From: Pseudopithomyces maydicus
Lineage: Eukaryota; Ascomycota; Dothideomycetes; Pleosporales; Didymosphaeriaceae
NCBI GenBank assembly: GCA_026873275.1
Contig: JANTUC010000001.1
Span: 2,356,001 to 2,420,000, forward strand
DNA: 64,000 nt
Direction: 5' to 3'
Both the position numbers and the translations under genes were made by a program. Below the pieces are notes generated by a model. The model saw only the letters and a program-made list of their open reading frames with translations. It was not told where the DNA came from and ran no database searches. Of the stretch, positions 31,814 to 43,518 are shown one piece after another (within the stretch, counting starts at the first letter, position 1; every line of letters starts with the position of its first letter).

Positions 31814-32926
31814 TCAATCGATGCCATCGCTCGCAATACCCTGCTTCCTCTTATCCTCCATCCTCTTCCTAGTCTTCGCCTTGCCATCGTCGATCCACTT
31901 CTCATAGGCGCCTTCTCCCTGCATGAGTTTCGCCTTGACCACACCCTTCATCAGCTCTCCCACGAAACCAACAAAGTTATGTCGCCGCAGGGCATTTTCC
32001 CACAGCCACGCATTCCGCTTCTCTTCCTGCTCTTCCAGTGCATCTTCGTCACCAATTTCGCGGGCGCGGATGCGCTGGTCTTGCACGCAGGCGAGCAGGT
32101 TGAAACGGATTTCGGTGGCTGGGTAGCGCTGAATGCGGCGCTGCAGGACGGGGACGATGGCATCGGGAAAAGCCTGGGGCGTGCAAGGGCCGTGGGAGAT
32201 GGGTGCAGGCTGCAGGCCGTCAAGCTCGTAGAGGGTGTTATTTATGGAAGTGTAGCTACTCTGCGTCAGCGCATCAAATCGAATGAGGCGGGGCGGAGCG
32301 GGGCACACGCACGCGATGAAGTGGTAAACGTCGTCATCTTCGGTAGCAGTGCGCTGCGTTTCGTCTATAAACGGTGACGACCGCGCGAACGAGTTGTGCA
32401 CTTCACGGATGACATCCGAGTTGGAGAGAGTCTCGCCTCGGAACTGTGGACATAAGAGCATCAGCATAAGTAGGCCTTGGGTGCGACCGCCACCCCAAGA
32501 CGCACCTCGGGTGGGAATTCGTGCGTGAATTCCTTGAACTCCTTTAGGTCTTTGCCTATATCCACCTCCTTGTCTTTGTTGAGCAGCACACTGAGGAGCG
32601 CCTGAGTCCCGCAGGCGTTTTGTATCGTCTGCGCGGCGAAGAAGATGTTGTTTGCCGCACTATGGTCGAAGCTGCCGTCCTTGGGTGTGTCGGACCGTGC
32701 CTCGCCGGTAGGATATTTGAAGAGAAATATGACACCATAGATCTTGCCAAAGCGCTTGAGCTCGTCTGCCTCGAGAGTTAGAAGCTCCTCAAACTGTACA
32801 TCTTTGACGCCGAGCTTCTCGATGAGGTACGTGAAGACACCCTGAGGGTTCGTTAGTTTAGAGGGAGAAGAAGCGATGGGCAGTGCCTACCGCATCGCTC
32901 TCGATGGTATTCCAACCGCCGGACAT
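31814..32926 (-). CDS. Ubiquitin C-terminal hydrolase, UCH37/UCHL5 type (peptidase C12)
   Basis: Cysteine deubiquitinase; UCH37 orthologues act at the proteasome lid or in chromatin complexes (family knowledge). Exons 32891-32926, 32506-32841, 32313-32443 and 31814-32255 encode 314 residues (human about 329). It starts MSGGWNTIESDAGVF. Catalytic residues are all visible: Cys89 in IQNACGTQALLS, His165 in DDVYHFIAY and Asp180 in LYELDGLQ. The long C-terminal helical extension beyond the catalytic domain (RIRAREIGDEDALEEQ ... basic KAKTRKRMEDKRKQ) separates UCH37 from the short UCH-L1/YUH1 type. Introns are 57-62 nt, except the first at 49 nt. A read-through of the third intron without splicing would also be open, but would interrupt the His-Asp segment. 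Confidence 0.93.
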
Positions 32927-33608
32927 TGTGCTGGGATATTTCGAAGCGGCGTCGATGTGCACCGTGACCTGTTGCCGTGGTGGAACTTGGGCTGCCTCCA
33001 CGTCGGGAATTTGTCGGGCCGAACTTTGCGTTCGGAATTCGCTTCCGATAACTCGGAACCGAGAAGCTTGACTTGGTGACGCAATGGCCTTACTCTTCTT
33101 CACCTTAGTCTACCTCCCGAGGGCCCCCTACTCTATCTTATCATTGACATGATTCCGTGGTTGGCACTGACTACAGCTATGCCTTGCAGTATACAACCAG
33201 CTTTGAGGGTGGCGTCTCTCTACTTGCATATGCCAGCCGTGTTGCAGCTCGACTTTTGCGCTGTACATGTGTATCAAGCATCAAATACGGCGGTCTGTAT
33301 AAAAGTCTAAAGGACGATAAGGCATGTCGTTCGCTTGCATTCCCCAAATTCGCAGAGCCTATTATATTGGTTGTTAATATTCTACCATTTTCCGCTTGCT
33401 GCATCAGCTCTCCACCTGCAGGGGTAGGAAGGCGTCAGACTTGGATCATAATCAACGCTCGGAGTAAACCCGGCGAAGTCTCAGGTTGTTTTAATCAACA
33501 GTTCTGTGACTTTTGTCCGTGCACACAAGACTCTAGCAGCGTGACGTCAAGAGCAACGTAAATGTGAGCGACATTATGATCGAAAAACTATAAGAACTTG
33601 AAGCAGCT
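32927..33608. other. Divergent intergenic region, UCH37 / NDH-2
   Basis: About 680 bp between divergent start codons, expected to carry both promoters. No motif stands out. Confidence 0.5.
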
Positions 33609-35013
33609 ATGGAACAACTTAGAATGATTGCCAGTCATTTCAACGGAGTTGGGTCTTCCTCTAACATGTGCTCGAAGCCAACTATCGCCATCGTAGGGTC
33701 GGGATGGGGCGGATTCACCCTGGCACACGCCCTTTCCGCCACGAAATTCAATATCGCAGTCATATCCCCCACCCGAACGATCCAATACACGCCTCTCCTG
33801 GCTAGTGCTGCAGCGGGCATGTGTATGTAACAATAAGTATCAGTCTATTGGTGCATGTGTGGAAGCTGACTGTGTACTGTGGCCGTTAGTTAATTTTCGT
33901 CTGGCTGAGGAACCTGTTCGGCGCCGTAACAAATTACCGGGCCTCTCTTTCTACAAAGCTACCGCCGAGAATATTGACTTCCAGAACCGAATCATTGACT
34001 GTAAGCCAGCTCTTGCTAGCATAGTTGGAGAACACCAGGAAGAAACGAAGAACTTCAAGCTGTCGTACGACAAGCTTATTCTTGCGCCTGGCTGTGAAGT
34101 TCAAACGTTCGGCACCCCGGGGGCACTCGAACATGCGATATTCCTTCGGACCACCGAGGATGCAAGGAAAATCCAGCAGCGTATTCTGGATATGCTGGAT
34201 GGGGCGTCAATGCCTGGCTTGACAGATGCACAACAGCGAGATATGCTAAAAATCGTGGTGGTAGGAGGTGGTGCTATTGGTATCGAAGCCACTGCTGAGC
34301 TGTTCGATCTTTGGCAGCATGATTTGCGACATTTGTATCCGCATCTGGATGGGAAACTTACTATCGAGATACATGATGTTGCGCCTGCGTTACTAGGGAC
34401 TTTCGATAAACGGCTTGGGGAATACGCAGCACAGAAGCTTGAGGGACGAGGCGTCGAAGTAAGGACAAGCAGCCACATCGAAAAGGTGGATGCGAATGCC
34501 ATTCATACCAAAGAACACGGGAAAGTACGATACGGTATGTTGATATGGGCCACAGGCAATGCAACAAATGCGCTCGTGTCAAGGCTCAACGTAAGAAAAG
34601 ATGGGAAACTGCAGCGAATCATGACAGATCGAAGACTCCGAGTCTTGGACGCAGAAGACCATCTTATCGACGACGTCTATGCAATTGGCGACTCGGCAGA
34701 CATTGTAGGTTATAGCCTCCCTACGCTTGCCGAAGTAGCAGTTCAGAAAGCGGACTACCTATCAGCGGAACTCAACCGAGAGGGCAATCCAACCAAGTCT
34801 TTTGAGTATAAGCAGCGAGCAAACGTTGCGTATTTAGGCCAGCATGACGGAGTTATTGGGAGCAAGGAAGAATGGACAGGACAATCTGCCTGGTTGGCTT
34901 GGAGAAGTGGGAGCATCTATCACTGGCCGCGAAGTTGGAGAAGGAGTTTGATGATTGGGATCAGCTGGCTGTTCAACAAGATCGGAGGAAGGGACATTGC
35001 TAGGAAATGGTAG
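33609..35013 (+). CDS. Type II NADH dehydrogenase-like flavoprotein (NDH-2)
   Basis: Non-proton-pumping, FAD-dependent NADH:quinone oxidoreductase family. Exons 33609-33822 and 33890-35013 encode 445 residues. Two dinucleotide-binding folds: FAD site IAIVGSGWGGF (about residues 26-36) and NADH site IVVVGGGAIGIEATAELFDL (about 193-212). Typical NDH-2 stretches include YTPLLASAAAG, YDKLILAPGCEVQTFG, LRTTEDARKIQQRI, LIWATGN, DDVYAIGDSAD and the C-terminal WLAWRSGSIYHW ... INKIGGRDIA-like amphipathic anchor. An obvious mitochondrial presequence is missing: the first 24 residues have one Arg and are not clearly amphipathic, so its location is uncertain. An AIF-like oxidoreductase is less likely, given the second-motif context and C-terminus. 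Alternative start Met at 33666. Confidence 0.85.
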
Positions 35014-37587
35014 GATTCAATGACAGCATGCTGAAGATACGGGCTACAATTTGTGCTCGACCAAGAAATAGATAAAACACAAAGAAAAAGCACTAGGTTT
35101 CTCAGATTCAGTGGAAAGGCACTGCGGATTGAAGCAGCAGGCTGAAACTGAACACATCAATTGTGCTAGTGTTCATCCGAAGTAACCGCGGTTGATGATC
35201 GGTAAGTGGTTCATCAATCTCCTGAAGGCACGGTTAGCTGGCGTGGTTCCTGATCAGGGGCAAGCGAGCCCCACCCATCACTGATTAAGCGTACGCATAG
35301 GCGCTCCCAATGTACTGTATTTACTGCAAGTACTGTACCGTGCGGCGACGGACTTGACGCTCCTATCCCACAGTATACATAAAGCCATCTATGACACGTT
35401 TTGGTTGGCTGGAACCGTGCCGTCGGAACGGGGTACAATAGAACTTGGCAGTGAGCGGAGCAGCAGAGCATCCGATAAGAGAGGAGGGCCGATTAGGGCG
35501 GATTGTGACTAAAGGATTGCCTGAGGGGACATGTGGCTCAATGACTAGGCAACTTGGAGCTCCACCACTTGAGTGCTGGTCGATGCGTGGCTTGACCGTT
35601 GCCCTCAATTTGGTGTGCAGATTAGCCGTAGTGGCCAACCTCGCCTCCATGCCAACCAACACTCTCCGCTTCTTCCCGTCACAGGTCAACAGTAAAGAAC
35701 GCCTTTCGCTGCCGGTCACGTTCCTCACCGGTTTGCACCGCCACATGTTCTATTCGTTCGATGCAGCACGTCGATCACCCTTTCGCACTTGTTTCCTGGT
35801 ATCGCCTAGCGGTGATGCTATTTCAACTTGGAAAGGACGCTAACGCAGGCTGCACGTGTATTCGACAGAGTGGACTCGACAAAAAGTGTTTGAGAAGCAA
35901 GTGTGTAAAGCCACGGCGTAGCGCCGGAAGCTAGGCATAACTAGGTGCTAAGGGTGGAGACTTGATCAGAACAAGGGATTGATAGTAGTGCGGTAAGATA
36001 TCTAGGCTAGGCTAGATATGCACAGGGTAAACACCTCTCAGTGGTAGCAAAGAAACCAAGATCGGCGTTGAATGGGCGATGCTTCAGTGCGTCGCCCCAT
36101 ATCTCTGCTCTCATCCCACGGGGGCCGTAAGTAGTGCCAAGCTAGCATCAGACCACAGACGCATCAAAGCATTGCAAAAGCCATAACGTAACAGGCACTG
36201 CAAGGAGGGCGCACAACCCACCAGTCACCAGCGTCTCCTGTCGTCTCGAACGATGCCGTCGCGATACCTGGTGATTGGCTCCATCAAGTATGCATTAGGA
36301 ATCTATTTTCAGCACCAGAGCCAGGCACAGTGTCTCAATCGAGATAAACGTGCCGCCCCCGTACCGTACGAGGGAAGTGTGTGCTGCAAGATACCGGTAT
36401 TGAGGGAGGCATACATGAAGCAGGGATGCGCAGCGTCCACCCGTCCACTAGCGTAGCGATCTAGACTTACCCGGAAGCAGATAACCTTAATTGACCTGGT
36501 GCAGCGTGCAGTGCTCTCTTGCCACGAGGCCTGCCTGATGTCACTATTGCTTGATGATCCGATCAAGTCGATGCACACCGCTGGCGTCCGGCAGAATGCA
36601 AGATTCCAAGGTTGCAACCTAGGTATTCACATGACCAGTTCGGACTTCCCACGTGCCTTCACCGGTAGGTAGGTATCTACGCCAAGGCAAGTAATCAGGA
36701 AACCGGCTGTTGCACACGTTCACATTACGTGATTTATCTTTCCGATGCCTTGACATTCGGTCGTCTAGGCTAGCTCATCTAATCCTTCAGCTATGGCTTT
36801 ACGCATCTCTAAAAATACCGCTAGAGTGAGACATGCGTAACCTCGCTCCCAGCTACGACTGCTAACCTCCGATTGCAACCGCTACCCAAAGGTATGCGAC
36901 ATGGAGAAATGCTACCCCTCCCCCAGAAACGCTATTGTAAAGCCAGTTTCGGCACGGTACCCGGTGTGCCCGGCCGTGCCAGACGAGTATAACATACATG
37001 ATTGAAGCAGCGAAGAAAGACAAACAATACCAAAGAAAAGACGCCAAGGTAGCCCAATTGGCTATTTCATGCAGCCTCCGGTCATGTCCAGTCCAGGGTG
37101 CGAACAGCCAACCTCGTGTACGGGGCTGCGGCAGGGGTATAGTGGAACGTGGTAACCGATCGTGAATCGTGATATCCAAGGTTGACGCGATTCAAAAATG
37201 ACGTCAAGACGAAAGTGTCTTGATGTGGGTGCGGATAATGACGAGGTAAAACGCTTCATGCGTGAATAAGAAATCGTACATGTCGTGATGGTTAAACGAT
37301 GAAATTCGATGAAGCGAGCGTTTATAGGCTCCAGTCGTCACCATAGCCGAGCCTAGTAGACTGGCATGCATCGACTGCGCCTTGTTCAAGCCTTTTTGAG
37401 CGGAGCATGGCTGAACTGGATAGGAGGCAACTGTGGTCCCGGAGTTGGGTACGAGCCATACATTTGAGTGGATACAGGTGGTAAAGTCGGTGGTGTCATG
37501 CCCGGGTTGAGTTGCGGTGTTTGTCCAGCGCTGTGCGGGGGCTGTGACTTCAACTTGTTGGGGTCCCTGGACGATCGTTCAGCCTCG
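35014..37587. other. Gene-free region, 2.6 kb
   Basis: Lies between NDH-2 (plus) and the second Zn2Cys6 gene (minus), which converge. The open frames are short and unlike any family. Short GCTAG/TAGGTAGG motifs recur (for example near 36000 and 36665), but I see no transposon ends or RNA gene. Confidence 0.5.
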
Positions 37588-39456
37588 TCAGTTCGTCCAG
37601 ATAGGAGTAGCCGTCACGAACCCGCTGGGGTTTTGGTATCCAAAAGGAGGCATACCAAAACTGAATGGATGTGGTTGTTCCGGTACCGTTGAATAAGAGG
37701 AACCGGCTGCAGGTGATCCCAGCGGTGATGCGTACGACGAGCTACTGTAGGTGAGGTCTACACTCGTGCGTGGTACCTCGAGATATGGTGAAGTCGGGCC
37801 AGACGCCAAACCGGGCAAACTGGCCGCCGGGAAGAAATTGAGTGGTGATGGCGCAAATGCCGGAGACAAACTTTGACCATAACTGTACTGGGCCAATTGA
37901 TTTTGCAGATCCATGTTCAAGGCTTCCAGATTGTAGGGGGTTTGTGGCACTGGTGAGCCCTCCCCTGCTTGTTGTCGCATCCATTCTCGCCGGGTCTTGT
38001 ACGTGGTTGCGGCATCGTTAGGGTATTGGATCAAATATGATACTGACTGCGTACGGTCATCGTATGATGGGCTTTGGTAGCCTTGAACGATGAGAACTAT
38101 CTCTTCCAGGGGACCTAAAGACCGATTGGCACAAAAGGCCGCACCGATCTCGGGAAACATTGGCTCCAAAGCGAGCGCAGTGGCGTAAAAATGGGCGAGG
38201 ACCACCATGACCGTAGCGTCCGTGTGCTTTGCAGCCAGGAGAGAAATAGGGACCCAGAACAGCCACTTCCGAAGAGCATAGAGCTGTCCGAATTGTTCTT
38301 CGGCGGTTTGTGCCGCACCTGATGCGCGAAGTCGTTCGATGTAGTTGCGGAGCTGTTCTACCCATTTCCCTTCCTGTTCGTGGCGGGTAAGGCCGAGATA
38401 GGGTTGCAGTCGTGCTAGTGAGTTTTGTATATCTGAAAGAATGGCGAGATGCTCCCGACGGGTTTCCGAGGAGATGGGCGAGTAGTTTTGATTCATGAAG
38501 CTCTTGCTGGGGAATGGAGTCTGCTCGGCGATGTAGTCGGCAAACATGGACTCGTGTCGCCATGACTGCATTGCTTGAACGACCTGAAGTTTGTCAATAT
38601 GTATTGCCGCTGCGAATGCCGGACGGCTTACCGTCTTCGTTCCAGTAACCAAAGAAGCCCACCCTCGCCTAGGAATGTCAGCAAATGGTACGGCGTGAAA
38701 GAACTGTGACTTACCAATCAGTCGCTTGCCAAGCAAGGAGTAGCGAGGACGCAAGCACCGCATCTGAGTTGACTTTGGTGAAGTTCGCAATGTTTTCATG
38801 CAAGCCCTTCAAAGCGATGCCCGCGTGATGAAACGCAAGATTTCGCGTTTCACTCGACTGACTGATCCACGCCAAATGCGACGCGGAAAATGCGAGAATA
38901 GAGTGCATCACAAACGGATGCGATGCGGCAATGCTAAGAAATCTATTGTGTGTTAGCAGAGTCCATCGTGTCGATTGGACAATGTTTACTTTGGCATCAT
39001 GTCTGTCCATAGCGTAAGTTTGGACGTCTGGTGCGAGAACATTTCATTTGAGATGGTTGCCACGTGATGTACAAGGCGAAGGTCGGTCTTGGGGAAGATA
39101 CGCCATTGCGGCTGTGGGTAGACGGGCAGATGATCGAAGGGCCACACTCCAGTCTGCCGCCATTGTTCAATGGTAGCATCGATCTCTGGCGTCCAAAGAA
39201 GATTAGGTTGTTGAGGTGACTTTGGAGATTCTGGAGGCATCAACGCAGCTGGACTGTCCATGTAGTCGCAGCGGACTTGATGCTTTGTGCAATTACGGCT
39301 ACTCTCGTCAGATGGTTGGCAAGATGGGTTACTTGGTCGACATTACCATTGAGGGAATGTTTCGTCACATCTAATGTGACGCTTCTTGCACGTTTTACAA
39401 CCTTTTCTGGACTTTGTGTGGCTGCGTCTGGAAGGGCCTCCACCGGGTCCTGCCAT
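37588..39456 (-). CDS. Zn2Cys6 transcription factor with fungal-specific regulatory domain
   Basis: Exons 39347-39456, 38990-39298, 38715-38942, 38632-38668 and 37588-38583 encode 559 residues. The zinc cluster is split by intron 1: Cys20, Cys23, Cys30, Cys37 (codon spans the intron), Cys40 and Cys47, preceded by RRSHTKSRKG. It is followed by a helical regulatory region (LRLVHHVATISNEMF, FLSIAASHPFVMHSILAFSASHLAW, AVLASSLLLAWQATDWRGWASLV). This resembles the group that includes the sterol regulator Upc2 and related proteins; that placement is tentative. The C-terminal ~110 residues are Pro/Ser/Tyr-rich, like an activation region. Intron 4 (38584-38631) is 48 nt, stop-free and in frame, so retention would add 16 residues. 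The gene is preceded by about 4 kb of repeat-rich DNA. Confidence 0.88.
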
Positions 39457-40610
39457 TGTGATGGTTTGCAGAGCGAGTCAAAGAGCTAGGAAGACGAATG
39501 AGTGTGTACAGAGTAAGAAGCGTTGGAGTATCTCGATGGTTCAGCAAGCGACCATAGGCTGGCGGGGCGGCAGTATATGCAAGGCGCAGATCTTGGTGGA
39601 GGGCGATAAGACGGGTCAAGGTGCGGAGGCCGATGACGGAGTGAGACACTTGTCGGAGGCTGAAGCTGGATGTTTGGAGATATGTATATAGGCCGGGCGC
39701 GGCTGGGAAGATTGATGTTAGGGCTGAATAGTGGTATGGCTGGGGAGGGGTGCGAGATGTTTCCGGCACAGTGACAGGCATGAGGGGATGGGCGACAATG
39801 AATGTGGGCAAAGTGTATGGGAAGAAGCCCCTGCAGATGGCCTATGCGGATTCCGGACAAGGCTTCAGGTCTAGAGGTGGACAGGCTAGAGACACACGGC
39901 CGGGATGGAAGCGGACTCGCACAGTGACTTGTGCTTCTGTGCAGAGCAACAAAGGTCAGGGAGGAGCCCTGTCGTCGATGCGGGAGGTGGGCTCCCACAA
40001 ATAGCAGGGTGTCGTTGAGGAAGGGGTTGGCAGCCGGTAAACGGCGAGACGGGAGAGGCTAGCAGGGGTCAGGTGAATGTGTAGCGGGAGCTACCAGCAG
40101 GCGAAGAGTGGTTCACAGTTGTGTTTTGCTCATGCTCGTATGACATAGCCCTCGGTGTAACTCCCGTGGGGTTCGACTGTAATCCAGGGCCAGCGAGGGT
40201 CCACAACCTTGGACGGGTGCCTGTGGGAGCCACGGGACCAGCGGGTGGTGGTTGTGGTGGTTCAGTGTCTCATGAGATTGAAAGGTTCGGCACGCAGAAA
40301 CATCGTGGCCTGAGCCATCCCGGCACCAGGACAGTTTGGTTGCCCCAGGCTTGGGGTCCTCATGGAAGGGCGAGGCCAGTGGCCGTCGGCCTTGCTCTGG
40401 ACATGGATGAGCAGCGAGCCGTCTCTGAGTGGGGCCCTCCTGGGGACATGTCGCGACGTTTGGGCGTCGATGTGCAGCAGCCACAAGCCAACAAGCTCGA
40501 CGCTGGCGGCGCAACGCGGACTGGGTTTAGGCGTGGGTGGCCCGACAGCCCAGGCGCGCAGGCGGCGGGAGACGGAGGCGAGTTGACTCGAAGCACATTC
40601 ACCGACCTTG

Positions 40611-40634
40611 AGGGCAGGGCAGGGCAGGGCAGGG
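40611..40634. repeat. (AGGGC)n repeat
   Basis: Four perfect AGGGC units plus a partial fifth, the same pentamer as at 6331-6360 upstream of the first Zn2Cys6 gene. Confidence 0.8.
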
Positions 40635-41048
40635 TCAGCTCGTGGGGCGTGAGAGCAGCGTCGCGACCCCCAATTCACGTTGGATGAAGCCGGTGGTGCC
40701 TAGGTTGCTGATGCGAGGCAGCGATGGCAGCGATCGCTTAGGCCTGGCGAGGGGGGAGAGGGGAGGGGGGAGGGACGGGGTCCAATATCTGCGCCCCAAA
40801 AATAGCGGCGCCCGCTCTTGGCTGCAGCACAGGCAGACGGGTGCGCCAGCGTCACCAGACAGAAGTGACGGGGAGGCAACAGCGAGGGATGGCGAGAGCT
40901 GGCGAGAGCTGGCGAGTGCGAGACAGACGACGGACGGCAAAAAACAGCCAACGCAGCGCAAGCAGACAGACGCCGACACAGACAGGGCCGGGACAGCGTC
41001 GGGTCGGCAGGCAGGGTGAATGACTGACTGAGCAAGCACCTGGCCTAG

Positions 41049-41395
41049 GCGGCAGCAGCAACAGCGGCGGCAGCAGCAGCAGCAGCCAGCAGCAGCCAGC
41101 TGTGGGTACAACGTACCTGCTCGCTCGCTGTACGCAGGCCCGCGTCCAGGGCTCCTTCCAGCGCCGTGGCTAAATGGCGGCCGCCTGCTGCTGCTGCTGC
41201 AATGCCAATAGACGGCCCGCATCGTCGTGCAGGCAGTCCGACAGGCAAACTCTGGAAGCAAGCGGCCGTGACGAAAGGGTACAGTAGGGCTGCTGGGGCT
41301 GCTGGGGCTGCTGGGGCGGCTTGGGCGGCATGGGCTGGAGCTGCTGCGCTGCTGCTGCTGCCGTCGCTGCTGCCGTCGCTGCTGGCGCTGCTGGT
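41049..41395. repeat. CAG/CTG triplet-repeat cluster
   Basis: CAG-type runs at 41049-41100, CTG runs at 41184-41200, and CTGCTGGGG / GCTGCTGCC-type repeats at 41289-41395. The plus strand switches from CAG- to CTG-rich, so the two halves are partly complementary and could form a hairpin. Confidence 0.75.
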
Positions 41396-41944
41396 GTGCT
41401 CGCTGCGGAGGGTGGAGAAAGAAGCAAAGGACACGAGGTACGAGGGCGAGGCCGGCCGCAGCCAATGGCGCCCTGCAACGCCGACCGAGGCTCCGTGGGC
41501 CAGCGACCTCGTCAAGCGAAGATTCACGTCGTCGCACGTCGTCGACGGCTACATAAGGGACAGACGGTGGCCGTCCGCGCCGCCAAAAATAGAGATAAAC
41601 TCTTTTAAGCTCGCCCATCCGCCCGGGGTCCCTGGCGTCGGTGGAGCCCTCTGGTCCTTGGCCCGGACGTGGAGCCAAGCCGGCAGGACGCGATCGAGAG
41701 ACGTTTGCACGCTCAAGCGCCTCGCAAGCCACATATCGATGGCCCCGGAGCCAGAGCCGTCGCCCGTCACCTCTAGGTCGCCGACCATTTTAAAATAAGC
41801 ACCCTGTCCCGTCTACCGGCCATGGCCACCCAGAGGCCTCCGCCGCCTGCCAATCTGCTTGCGACAGCCTCCACGCTGCCTCTCTCCAGACAACGCGAAT
41901 GCGAACCATGACCCTGCAGATCAACTGCATACCCGCCTACGCGA

Positions 41945-42008
41945 CCATCCCCATCCACGTCCCCATCCACGCCCACATCCACGCCCACATCCACGCCCAC
42001 ATCCACGA
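41945..42008. repeat. 12-bp tandem repeat CCACATCCACGC
   Basis: About five imperfect copies of a 12-bp unit, the last three nearly perfect, in non-coding DNA. Confidence 0.8.
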
Positions 42009-42106
42009 CATAACACGCGCCCCGCCTCGCCTCCATGAGCTTGTCTGGGTAACCGGTTCGAATGACCACACTGTCCAAGTCGACCTACATACAGTGCACA
42101 GTACCC

Positions 42107-42170
42107 GACCTGCAACCTGCAACCTGCACCTGCCACCTGCAACCTGCAACCTGCCACCTGCAACCTGCAC
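42107..42170. repeat. ACCTGCA/ACCTGCC tandem repeat
   Basis: About nine near-perfect 6-7 bp units alternating ACCTGCA and ACCTGCC. Confidence 0.8.
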
Positions 42171-42915
42171 CCGTCACCACGTTCGTCTCGTCCGAACCTC
42201 GCCCCAGCTGAGTTCTACTCGCAAACTCTCCTCCCACTTGGACCCAGACGTCACTCGTCTCCGTCATGGCTGTTCCTGGCCATGTCCGCTCGCCTCGCCC
42301 CTCACGAGAGAGTCGCTTGGTTCCTTCCTTCCTCGCTCGTCCCGCTGCACTGACCCGTCTCACCTCCCATACCTACTTACAGCAGACCCCGTCCCTTCCC
42401 CTTCCCCTTCCTCTTCAACCCCACACTACTCAGCTACACCTCCTCAAAATTAGCACCACCATTACCACCACCAAAATCCCACCTGCCCGGAAACCCCTTG
42501 CCCTTCTATGAATAGCCGCCGCACGGCCTGTGATGGCTTTGATCCTAGCTGCCGCCGCGTGGTCTGGACCATGCGGAAATGCAGGTCCTTGTGCATCGTG
42601 ACCGCCACTGTGACGGATGAATACGCCGCGATGGTGTGGCGAGTGGTTTTGCATCCCCTTGCTTCTCCATCGTCATGTCCATATCGTGGCTACGTACTCC
42701 GACGCAGCCACCAACTCATCAGCCACCTCAACACCCACGGCCATGGCGGCAACGAGTTATGCCTCACTTCATCCCGTAACCACCTACCCGACATGTTCTC
42801 GTGTGACCAACCGCCAATCCGCCAACCCGTCTATCCGTCAGAAACGTTCTGCTCGCGTTACCTCTGTGTTCGGAAATAGACCCCGAGAAACTAGTAGCTT
42901 GCAGACCCCCAGTCG

Positions 42916-42954
42916 CCTAGTCACCCAGCCTAGTCACCCAGTCACCCAGTCACG
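42916..42954. repeat. AGTCACCC tandem repeat
   Basis: Short imperfect tandem array of CCTAGTCACCCAG and CACCCAGT units in non-coding DNA. Confidence 0.7.
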
Positions 42955-43518
42955 GAATCAAAAAAACGTGCAACACGAAGCCGCACGCATTGAAAATAGC
43001 TGAGACAGGTCCGACCGCCCACGTGCCCGCCACATGATGTAACAGCGACGGTATTGTATCCATAGTGCTATAGAGCAGAGAATAAGAATTTGAACAATCA
43101 ACCAAACAAACAAAAAGGAACGCTACCTACTGCTATGTATCATGTTTCGCCTGTTTTTTTCGCGCGGCTCAACAGGCATGGGAAGAATGAACGCCGGAAA
43201 ATGTCGAGGCTCTTGTGAAAGAAAATTATAGACCTCGCTTGCGTTCAGCGCAGTCAAATCCAAACCATCAGGGGCAAACACAACCCTCTGCTGATCATCG
43301 CCGTATGTAGAAGCAACCGCTGAAATGTCTATAGATGCCGAAAAACCACAACCCATGCCCTTCGTAGATCGTCATGCACATCCATTCACCATGCAAGTAT
43401 CTTTGGTTCTTTTTACCTTAGCTCCGGAGTCCAACCAGCCCGCTCATCATCATCATCGAAAACGTTCCTCATATTTCGTCTCGCGGACCCTGGGGGTCCA
43501 TGTGTCATTAACCCATCC

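Larger units (their letters stand above)
39457..43518. other. 4-kb repeat-rich upstream region of the second Zn2Cys6 gene
   Basis: Between the C6 factor start and the 3' end of KAP104 (both minus strand). Long open frames exist on both strands, but they follow GC-rich and triplet-repeat composition (Gln, Leu, Ala, Cys runs) and resemble no family. Contains AGGGC, CAG/CTG, 12-bp and 7-bp tandem repeats, listed separately. Confidence 0.5.

Noticed and set aside
40635..41732. 365-codon minus-strand open frame
   Set aside because: Gln/Cys/Arg/Leu runs arise from CAG/CTG repeats; no conserved block and no splice-consistent extension.
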